Below are positions 1-5,719 of a DNA stretch of 6,886 nucleotides, one piece after another (position 1 is the first letter of the stretch; each line of letters begins with the position of its first letter). This stretch comes from Deltaproteobacteria bacterium (GTDB lineage: Bacteria > Desulfobacterota > Syntrophia > Syntrophales > UBA2210): NCBI GenBank assembly GCA_016934695.1, contig JAFGSH010000178.1, positions 1 through 6,886 on the forward strand. The letters run 5' to 3'. The notes under the pieces were generated by a model, which was not told where the DNA came from, did no database searches, and worked only from the letters and a program-made list of their open reading frames with translations. Position numbers and translations under genes: made by a program.

Positions 1-428
1 ACGGGAGCGTCATCACCCCCGACGGGAAGACGCTGATCGTCGGCGAGACGCTGGCCGCGCGCCTGACAGCCTTCGACATCGAATCCGACGGTTCTCTCTC
101 CCATCGACGCGCGTGGGCGGTCTTCGACGATCTGGGCCTCAGGACCCGGCGCTCTGAAATCATCAACCGTGTCACCCCCGACGGTATCTGCCTCGACGCC
201 GAGGGGGCCGTCTGGGTCGCCTCCCCTAATACCCGTGCATTGATCCGCGTCCGGGAAGGCGGAGAGATCACCCACCGGTTTCAACTGGAACACACCCCCT
301 TCGCCTGCATGCTCGGCGGCCCCGACCGCATGACCCTCTTCGTGCTGACGTCAAGCATGTACGAGAACGATGCGGTCGGGCGGATCGAGACCATCCAGGT
401 TGATATCCCCGGGGCGGGGCTTCCGTAA
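1..428 (+). CDS. SMP-30/gluconolactonase/LRE-type beta-propeller protein, 3' part only
   Basis: The reading frame is open from the window edge (first full codon at base 3) to TAA at 426-428, giving the last 141 residues. The 5' part lies outside the window. Several family signatures are visible: TPDGKTLIV near visible residues 5-13, PDGICLDAEGAVWVA at 59-73, an RV.EGGEI segment at 82-89, ACMLGGPDRMTLFVLTS at 101-117, and the closing VDIPGAGLP. Members of this family are six-bladed propellers that hydrolyse sugar lactones or related esters with a divalent metal. Asp60 in the PDG motif matches the metal-binding Asp of the family. The codon cut by the window edge ends in AC, so it could encode the expected Asn before Gly1, but this cannot be confirmed. 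The substrate cannot be told. The first internal start-like codon (TTG at 240) lies inside the conserved fold and is not the real start. The family assignment is firm; the specific activity is unknown. Confidence 0.88.
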   Translation, partial: GSVITPDGKTLIVGETLAARLTAFDIESDGSLSHRRAWAVFDDLGLRTRRSEIINRVTPDGICLDAEGAVWVASPNTRALIRVREGGEITHRFQLEHTPFACMLGGPDRMTLFVLTSSMYENDAVGRIETIQVDIPGAGLP

Positions 429-452
429 TCACTCGGTTTTCTTTCCATATGC

Positions 453-472
453 GGAGAGAGCCCGTTTTCTCC
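453..472 (+). terminator. Possible weak hairpin terminator after the lactonase-like gene
   Basis: GGAGA at 453-457 can pair with TCTCC at 468-472, with a possible extra G-T pair inside. A pyrimidine-rich stretch containing TTTT follows. The stem is short and the T-run is broken, so this is a weak candidate. It lies 25 bases after the stop codon, which suits a terminator. The rest of 429-655 holds no gene or promoter that I can support. Confidence 0.22.
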
Positions 473-655
473 CTTGCCTTTTCAGGGGCAGTGCTGTTAG
501 AATGACATCTCATTCCGCCATCTATCACGTGCTCCACGCTGATCACGACCTCTCGACGGCCGGCGATCTCGACCTTCACGCTCCAAAGGACTTTCGCGTG
601 GTACAGAATAGCAATCAGAAACATTCTTCCTGCCGTACTGGCATCTTCATTCGAT

Positions 656-662
656 GAGGGGG
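656..662 (+). promoter_or_regulatory. Ribosome binding site that sets the start of the DUF6125-like gene
   Basis: GAGGGGG lies six bases before the ATG at 669. An in-frame ATG at 654 overlaps this purine run and has no comparable site upstream, so 669 is the more likely start. Confidence 0.6.
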
Positions 663-668
663 TTCAAG

Positions 669-1178
669 ATGACGGCATCCGAAAAGGAACAACTCATTAC
701 CTTACTGAACAAGTGCTGGATGACGCACGACGGGCTGTGGTTTTACGAGTGCCTGCAGGAATTGGGGGTTGAAAAGACGAACAGGATCAACAAGGCGGCG
801 ATAAAGGCACTGGCGGAAATAGAGGTCAACAGGGTAAAGAAATTCCTAGGCGTGGAGGGAAAACGTCTCGATACCCTTGAAACGTTTAAGGATTTCCTCA
901 CCAGTGTGTCGGAATTCTTCATACCGGATTTCATGAATGCCTCCATGAGTTTCCCCCGGGAAAATGTCCTGCGGTGGGAATTCAAGCCCGGAGAATGCTT
1001 TGCGTATAAGGGGATGGAGAGCATGGGCGTCATCAACGATTATGAATGCGGCGTCATCTACCGGGTCGAGTGCTGGCTTGACAGCCTGGGGGTATCGTAT
1101 GACATCGACCCTCCGGTGAAAAAGTGTCTGATGATCGACGGCGGACGGTGTTCCGGCGACCTTATCCTGCACTTTTAA
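669..1178 (+). CDS. DUF6125-like small cysteine-rich protein, function unknown
   Basis: This gene encodes 169 residues if translation starts at ATG 669; starting at ATG 654 would add five residues. The N-terminal half contains CWMTHDGLWFYECLQELG (residues 16-33) and a Lys/Asn-rich helix with NRINKAAIKALAEIEVNR (38-55). The C-terminal half has GECFAYKGM (108-116), YECGV (125-129) and CLMIDGGRC (153-161). I recognise this pattern from memory as the DUF6125 family, seen in anaerobic Desulfobacterota; no search was run. There are seven cysteines (16, 28, 110, 127, 135, 153, 161), several in conserved-looking positions, so metal or Fe-S binding is possible but is only inference. No signal peptide or membrane segment is visible, so the protein is probably cytoplasmic. 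It stands 286 bases before the oxidoreductase operon on the same strand, far enough for separate transcription. No reaction can be assigned. Confidence 0.75.
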   Translation: MTASEKEQLITLLNKCWMTHDGLWFYECLQELGVEKTNRINKAAIKALAEIEVNRVKKFLGVEGKRLDTLETFKDFLTSVSEFFIPDFMNASMSFPRENVLRWEFKPGECFAYKGMESMGVINDYECGVIYRVECWLDSLGVSYDIDPPVKKCLMIDGGRCSGDLILHF

Positions 1179-1464
1179 GGTCCGTCCTCTCCCCTAAAAC
1201 ATGCTGGTGCTGGATGCCCTGTGCCGGACGTTCTGCGAACAATCCGCCGGTTTTCCGCTTATACGACAACCTGATCGATCTGGATAATCTCACTTCGGTA
1301 TGCTAAAACTCAGTTTCAGTTTGTGAATCTTCTCTCGCGGAGCGGTCATTGCAGTATTACCCATGCTGTGCCTTTTCGAACTGGTATTTTTTCAACATAT
1401 CCGCAAGATTATCATTAATTGGCAGGGCATTCGCGAATGGAGATGCCGCCAGTGAGGTGCTTCG
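1179..1464 (+). other. Intergenic region before the oxidoreductase operon
   Basis: This 286-base gap holds no convincing gene. It is more AT-rich than its flanks, especially at 1300-1425, which fits a promoter region. A possible -10 element, TATCAT, lies at 1410-1415 and matches the consensus at five of six bases, but no good -35 stands 16-18 bases upstream. GATAAT at 1283-1288 is another isolated -10-like hexamer. A small inverted and direct repeat lies at 1306-1322 (AAACT, then CAGTTT twice). No clear terminator follows the DUF6125-like gene. The operon's ribosome binding site, GAGGTG, is at 1454-1459. Confidence 0.4.
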
Positions 1465-3186
1465 ATGAAAAAATATCCGGCAAAAAAGGATGACATCTCG
1501 GTTGTCCTCTGCGGCGCCGCCGGGCAAGGCATCCAGACGGTGGAGCAGCTTCTGACACACGCATTCAAGCATGCGGGGTATAACCTCTTCTCCACCAAGG
1601 AGTACATGTCGCGGGTCCGCGGAGGGAGCAACTCGACACAGATGAGGGTCTCATCGCGAAAGGTGCAGGCCTGCCTGGAGAGGATCGACATCCTCTTCCC
1701 CCTGAACCGTGAGGCGCTGAAACATGTCAGGCGCAGGATCACACCGGAAACGATCATTCTGGGGGAGAGAGAAACGCTCTTGGACCCCGGCGAAGGGGAG
1801 GATATTGCGATCATCGATATCCCCCTTTCGACCATCGCCTCCGAGATCGGCGGGTCCATATACGCCAATATCATAGCAACCGGCGTGATTGCGGCATTCT
1901 TCGGCATCGACAAGGAAAGCATCATCGACGATCTGAAGGAACGATTCTCCGATGGTGAAAAGACGGTAATGACCCACAATATCCGGGCGGTCAAACGCGG
2001 GTACGAGATCGGCGCCGAGCTGATAGCATCAAAGATCGTCTCGATCAGTATCGAGAAAGACCCAGAAATCGCCGACGAAATCATCATCAACGGCGGAGAG
2101 GCCGTGGGAATGGGGGCGATCGCCGGCGGCTGTAACTTCATCTCTTCATACCCCATGACCCCTTCAACATCCGTTCTGACCTTTCTCGCCCAGCAATCGA
2201 AAGAATTCGACATTATCGTGGAACAGGCCGAGGACGAGATAGCCGCCATAAACATGGCGATCGGCGCGTGGTATGCGGGGGCACGGGGGATGGTCACAAC
2301 ATCGGGGGGAGGATTTGCCCTCATGACCGAGGGCCTGAGTCTGGCAGGTGCCATGGAATCACCCATGGTCATTCACCTGGCCCAGAGGCCGGGGCCGGCA
2401 ACGGGCCTTCCGACCAGGACCGAACAGGGCGATCTGGATATGGCCCTCTACGCGGGACACGGTGAATTCCCGCGCGTCATCTTCACTCCCGGAACGATCG
2501 AGGAGGCGTTCGACCTGACGGCCAGGGCCTTCAACCTGGCGGATCGGTACCAGGTGCCGGTTTTTATCCTGACCGATCAGTATCTTATTGATTCCTATTA
2601 TAATATACCGATGATCGACGCATCGGCCATCGGGATCGAGCGTCATATCGTCTCCACGGAAGAGGGATACAGGCGATACGCCCTGACCGACAGCGGGATT
2701 TCTCCCCGCGGAATCCCGGGAAACGGAAAGGGGCTGGTGGTCGTCGACAGTGACGAGCATGACGAGGAGGGACATATAACGGAGGATCACGACACCAGGG
2801 TCCGGATGGTGGATAAACGCCTCGGGAAACGGCCCCTGTTGGCCCAGGAAGCGATTTTACCCGCCTCTTTGGGAGAGACCCCGGGCGAGACAGTGATCGT
2901 CTGCTGGGGCTCTCTCCGGGCGATCGCAGAGGAGGCCGTCAGACGCATCGGGCGGAGAGACCTCTCCCTCCTTCACTTCAGCCAGGTCTACCCGCTCCAT
3001 CCCGATACGTCTCAGATTCTGAAACAGGCAAAGCGGCTGGTGATCGTCGAAGGAAATGCGACATCGCAGTTTTCACGGATACTGAAGATACACGCCGGTG
3101 TCGATATCGAAACGAAGATCACCACCTACAGCGGCCTCCCCTTTTCGGTGGAGGAACTTGAAGGCAGGCTGCGCGAGGTCCTGTAG
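1465..3186 (+). CDS. korA: 2-oxoacid:ferredoxin oxidoreductase, fused gamma-alpha subunit (KorA type)
   Basis: This 573-residue protein is one half of a thiamine-diphosphate enzyme that oxidatively decarboxylates a 2-oxoacid with CoA and reduces ferredoxin, or runs in reverse. Residues 10 to about 190 form the gamma domain: GAAGQGIQT at 17-25 and [17 protein letters not shown] at 46-62. From about 205 comes the alpha pyrimidine-binding domain: [14 protein letters not shown] (209-222), YPMTPSTS (229-236, the YPITP-type substrate motif), [16 protein letters not shown] (253-268), [12 protein letters not shown] (279-290), and the KorA-like [15 protein letters not shown] (310-324). SDEHDEEGH (429-437) and [13 protein letters not shown] (528-540) belong to the C-terminal part. 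Length and gamma-alpha order are normal for the fused KorA type. ATG 1465 is chosen because GAGGTG lies five bases upstream. The beta gene follows after 14 bases, so the two form an operon. The exact 2-oxoacid (2-oxoglutarate, pyruvate, branched-chain or other) cannot be decided from sequence, so the symbol refers to type only. Confidence 0.93.
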   Translation: MKKYPAKKDDISVVLCGAAGQGIQTVEQLLTHAFKHAGYNLFSTKEYMSRVRGGSNSTQMRVSSRKVQACLERIDILFPLNREALKHVRRRITPETIILGERETLLDPGEGEDIAIIDIPLSTIASEIGGSIYANIIATGVIAAFFGIDKESIIDDLKERFSDGEKTVMTHNIRAVKRGYEIGAELIASKIVSISIEKDPEIADEIIINGGEAVGMGAIAGGCNFISSYPMTPSTSVLTFLAQQSKEFDIIVEQAEDEIAAINMAIGAWYAGARGMVTTSGGGFALMTEGLSLAGAMESPMVIHLAQRPGPATGLPTRTEQGDLDMALYAGHGEFPRVIFTPGTIEEAFDLTARAFNLADRYQVPVFILTDQYLIDSYYNIPMIDASAIGIERHIVSTEEGYRRYALTDSGISPRGIPGNGKGLVVVDSDEHDEEGHITEDHDTRVRMVDKRLGKRPLLAQEAILPASLGETPGETVIVCWGSLRAIAEEAVRRIGRRDLSLLHFSQVYPLHPDTSQILKQAKRLVIVEGNATSQFSRILKIHAGVDIETKITTYSGLPFSVEELEGRLREVL

Positions 3187-3188
3187 AT

Positions 3189-3194
3189 AAGGAG
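3189..3194 (+). promoter_or_regulatory. Strong ribosome binding site for the beta subunit
   Basis: AAGGAG lies six bases before ATG 3201, inside the 14-base gap after the TAG of the alpha gene. It fixes the start of the beta gene and supports co-translation of both subunits from one mRNA. Confidence 0.8.
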
Positions 3195-3200
3195 AGCCTC

Positions 3201-4067
3201 ATGGAAAGACACGATTATGAGATGGGCGATATCGATATCGCCTGGTGCCCCGGCTGCGGGAATTTCGGCATTCTGAACGCGTTGAAAGGCGCCCTGACGG
3301 AGATGGAAATCGATCCCGAACGACTGGTCATGGTCTCGGGGATCGGGCAGGCGGCAAAGATACCTCACTATATGAAATGCAATGTCTTCAACGGCCTGCA
3401 CGGGAGGGCGCTTCCCGCCGCAGTCGCCATCAAGGCCGTGAACCCCCGGCTCATCGTTATCGCCGAAAGCGGCGACGGCGACATGTACGGCGAGGGCGGA
3501 AATCATTTTCTCTCCACAATCCGCAGAAATCCGGATATCACCAATATCGTCCATAACAACATGGTATACGGCCTGACGAAGGGGCAGGCGGCGCCGACGA
3601 GCCAGCGGGGATTCGTGACCCCGGTACAGGTCGCCGGTGTGATCCTCGAACCGTTCAACCCGATCGCCGTCGCCGTAGCCCTCGACGCGTCATTCGTGGC
3701 GCGTGCCTTTATCGGCGACATCGACATGACGAAAGAGATCATCAAGAAGGCCCTCGCCCACCGGGGTTACGCCCTGGTCGACATATTCCAGCCCTGCGTA
3801 TCGTTCAACAAAATCAATACGTACAAATGGTTCAAGGATCACACTTACTACCTCGAAGACTCGTATGATCCCACGGACAGGAGCCGGGCATTCGAGAAGG
3901 CGATCGATCCGACGAAATTTCCACTTGGCGTTATCTATACCAACCCCAAAAAGACGATGTTCGAGGGAAATCTCACCCCCTATGTCGAAGACAACACCCC
4001 GATCATCAAACGTGAGAGAGACTTGAAAAAACTTCAGAAATTAATTGATAAAAGAAGAAAGCAATAA
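3201..4067 (+). CDS. korB: 2-oxoacid:ferredoxin oxidoreductase, beta subunit (KorB type)
   Basis: This 288-residue protein is the thiamine-diphosphate- and Fe-S-binding partner of the upstream gamma-alpha subunit. Visible motifs are [15 protein letters not shown] (14-28), [16 protein letters not shown] (63-78), the cofactor and Mg-binding segment [15 protein letters not shown] (89-103), [22 protein letters not shown] (108-129), and [12 protein letters not shown] (192-203). The family usually holds one [4Fe-4S] cluster with four cysteines: two in WCPGCG, one in a GIGC segment, and one in the QPC segment. Here there are exactly four cysteines (16, 19, 60, 199), but the GIGC position is Gln50 (GIGQAAK) and Cys60 lies ten residues later. 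Cluster binding is therefore likely but with a shifted third ligand, which is inference. There is no ferredoxin-like delta subunit nearby, so a separate ferredoxin is the expected acceptor. The C-terminal tail is rich in Lys and Arg. The substrate is undetermined. Confidence 0.92.
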   Translation: MERHDYEMGDIDIAWCPGCGNFGILNALKGALTEMEIDPERLVMVSGIGQAAKIPHYMKCNVFNGLHGRALPAAVAIKAVNPRLIVIAESGDGDMYGEGGNHFLSTIRRNPDITNIVHNNMVYGLTKGQAAPTSQRGFVTPVQVAGVILEPFNPIAVAVALDASFVARAFIGDIDMTKEIIKKALAHRGYALVDIFQPCVSFNKINTYKWFKDHTYYLEDSYDPTDRSRAFEKAIDPTKFPLGVIYTNPKKTMFEGNLTPYVEDNTPIIKRERDLKKLQKLIDKRRKQ

Positions 4068-4135
4068 CAAGAACTTGCACCATCTCTTTGAAGGCTCGTA
4101 TGAGGGTAGTGGCGCCTTTCGTCTTCTCGGGCACC

Positions 4136-4180
4136 GATGGGGAGGAGTCGCCGACCCGATGTCGTCCCCCTCCCCTCATC
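4136..4180. repeat. Imperfect inverted repeat between convergent genes
   Basis: GATGGGGAGG at 4136-4145 can pair with CCTCCCC at 4169-4175 and, after a two-base bulge, with ATC at 4178-4180. Inside the loop, CGAC at 4152-4155 can pair with GTCG at 4161-4164. It sits between the ends of the converging beta-subunit and thiolase genes, where a two-way terminator would be useful. There is no T-run on either strand, so it is not a standard intrinsic terminator. It may only reflect the G- and C-rich composition. Confidence 0.3.
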
Positions 4181-4222
4181 CTCCCGCACCCCGTCAAAAA
4201 CCCTCAGCAACCTGGGAACCAA

Positions 4223-5434
4223 CTAATCCACTCTGATGATGACGCAATCGCCCTGTGCCAGACCTCCGCAGATGCCGCAGACGCCGTAGCCTCCGCCCCG
4301 TCGTCTCAGCTCGTACATCATCGTCATCAGGATGCGAGCCCCGCTGGCTCCCACGGGGTGGCCGATCGCGATCGCGCCCCCGTTCGGGTTGGTCCTTTCC
4401 AGAAGAGCGCGCCATTTCTTCTCGTCATCACCCGCCAGCATCTTGGTTGAAACCAGGGTTACCGCGGCAAAGGCCTCATTGATTTCGACAACATTCATAT
4501 CATCAATGGTAAGCCCCGCCCTGTCCAGTGCCTTCCGTATGACCTTTGCGGGAAGCTCGGCCATGGTGCGGGGTTCGCTCGCACCGCTCGCCACGGAAAT
4601 GATCGTTGCCAGGGGAGTGATTCCCATCCCCTCCGCCTTGGCCCTCCTCATGATGATCACGGCGGCGGCACCTGCATCCAGACCCGGTGCATTCCCGGCG
4701 GTGACGGTCGGACTCCCGTATATCGTCTTCAGCTTCGCAAGACCCTCCAGCGTTGTGTTGGGCTTGGGGAATTCATCCCTGTCGAAGACAATGGGATTCC
4801 CCCTCCTCTGAGGAACCTCAACGGGGACCAGTTCGTCCGCGAATCTACCCGCCTTGTCGGCGGCGACCCACTTCTGCTGGGAACCCAGCGCCCACCTGTC
4901 CTGCTCCTCCCTCGATATGCCGTGCTCAATGGCGATCTCCCCGGCGTCCCGTCCCAGGGGGCTGTACTCACGGTAGGTGATGGGATTGAGATAATCCTGC
5001 ACCAGAAGAGGGGCCATCCCCGCCCCCCAGCGATGCCCGTTCATCAGAAGCGGGGTGTTGCTCATATTCTCCGCCCCCACCGCCATGCACGTGTCCGCCT
5101 CGTCCAGGAGGATCGCCCTGCGACCCAAGTGCACCGCGCAGAGAGACGAACAGCAGGCACGGTCTATCGTCAACGATACCAGATCTTCCGGCAGCCCCGC
5201 GCGCAGGAGGGCCTGTCTCCCGTTGACATTGTCGTACAGGGCGGCTTCCGCCTGATCGCACATCCCGTAATACAATTCATCCAGATCCTCGCCCTTCAGC
5301 CCCGCACGTATCAAGGATTCTTTAATAACCAGCGTTCCGAGATCCGTGCTGTGAATTTCCTTCAGTGTTCCTCCGAATTTACTGAACGGCGTTCGTACAC
5401 CACTGACAATGACAGCATCGTTTTTACCCTTCAT
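4223..5434 (-). CDS. Thiolase (acetyl-CoA C-acetyltransferase/acyltransferase family)
   Basis: This 403-residue protein is full length for the family (usually about 390-400). Thiolases condense two acyl-CoA molecules or cleave 3-oxoacyl-CoA with CoA. The N-terminal SGVRTPFSKFGG (11-22) is typical. The nucleophile region reads TIDRACCSSLCAVHLG (89-104), with Cys94 aligned to the active-site cysteine. AVGAENMSNTPLLM (118-131), INEAFAAVT (318-326), GGAIAIGHPVGASGARI (352-368, catalytic His359) and CGGLAQGDC (389-397, second catalytic Cys389) follow in order. The set of catalytic residues is complete, so the enzyme is probably active. The CoA-loop sequence GNAPGLDAGAA (247-257) differs from the usual GNASG.NDGAA. 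ATG 5434 is supported by AAAGGGG seven bases upstream. It converges on the oxidoreductase operon. Chain-length preference, and whether it acts in breakdown or synthesis, cannot be told. Confidence 0.93.
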   Translation of the reverse strand: MKGKNDAVIVSGVRTPFSKFGGTLKEIHSTDLGTLVIKESLIRAGLKGEDLDELYYGMCDQAEAALYDNVNGRQALLRAGLPEDLVSLTIDRACCSSLCAVHLGRRAILLDEADTCMAVGAENMSNTPLLMNGHRWGAGMAPLLVQDYLNPITYREYSPLGRDAGEIAIEHGISREEQDRWALGSQQKWVAADKAGRFADELVPVEVPQRRGNPIVFDRDEFPKPNTTLEGLAKLKTIYGSPTVTAGNAPGLDAGAAAVIIMRRAKAEGMGITPLATIISVASGASEPRTMAELPAKVIRKALDRAGLTIDDMNVVEINEAFAAVTLVSTKMLAGDDEKKWRALLERTNPNGGAIAIGHPVGASGARILMTMMYELRRRGGGYGVCGICGGLAQGDCVIIRVD

Positions 5435-5719
5435 CTTTCAGCCCCTTTCATTTTTTAACACCCGGACGGCCAGGGATGCGGCACGGTGCGATCTCCTGTC
5501 CTGATTTCCTGCCCGTTTTTTTACAGTACCGCGAGATATCGAAAGAAACGGTAAAAATCAAGAGGTAATTTCCCTTTCCCGACAGGCCGTGCGTGCGATG
5601 GATTCGAACGTGCCCGAGAAACCGGAGCCTGAGAGGCCTCCCCGGGGAAAGGGCGCCGTTGCGTCGGATCGACGGTCTTGCGTGGAGCGAAGATGAGATC
5701 AAGGAAATCCGCAGACATG
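5435..5719 (-). other. Intergenic region between helicase and thiolase genes
   Basis: This 285-base gap has no supported gene; the open frames in it look like chance. Read on the - strand, it holds a small GC-rich hairpin (GGAGG.CC arm pairing with GGCTCC, 5641-5624) about 80 bases after the helicase stop. A short GGTTTCT run follows it, so it is at best a weak terminator. Nearer the thiolase lie a possible promoter and, at 5516-5522, a run of seven T on the + strand (A on the - strand). A TTCGAA stretch near 5603-5608 recalls a tRNA T-loop, but the flanks do not pair. Confidence 0.4.
5533..5561 (-). promoter_or_regulatory. Possible sigma-70-type promoter for the thiolase gene
   Basis: On the - strand, TTGATT (5561-5556) is followed after 17 bases by TATCTC (5538-5533). 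The -35 matches at four of six bases and the -10 at three of six, with ideal spacing. It would give an untranslated leader of roughly 90 bases before ATG 5434. The match is modest and unproven. Confidence 0.28.

Noticed and set aside
268..624. A 118-codon - strand frame across the end of the lactonase-like gene and the following gap
   Set aside because: Half of it is antisense to a convincing coding region, the Arg-rich C-terminal part looks like a shadow, and no clear ribosome binding site or family motif is visible.
370..657. A 95-codon + strand frame running from the lactonase-like gene into the gap
   Set aside because: It begins out of frame inside the lactonase-like gene, has no recognisable motif, and ends at the start of the next gene.
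1392..2372. A 326-codon open frame on the - strand, antisense to the gamma-alpha gene
   Set aside because: It overlaps a gene with clear family motifs, and its product has low-complexity Ser/Ile/Met-rich sequence with no known motif. Open antisense frames are common opposite such genes.
5471..5522. Possible + strand terminator: CAGG/CCTG stem ahead of seven T
   Set aside because: The stem is short and bulged and ends about 18 bases before the T-run. No + strand gene ends nearby.
5581..5660. Possible tRNA on the - strand, suggested by TTCGAAT
   Set aside because: The bases flanking the would-be T-loop (GCACG and CCATC) do not pair, and no acceptor or anticodon arm can be built.
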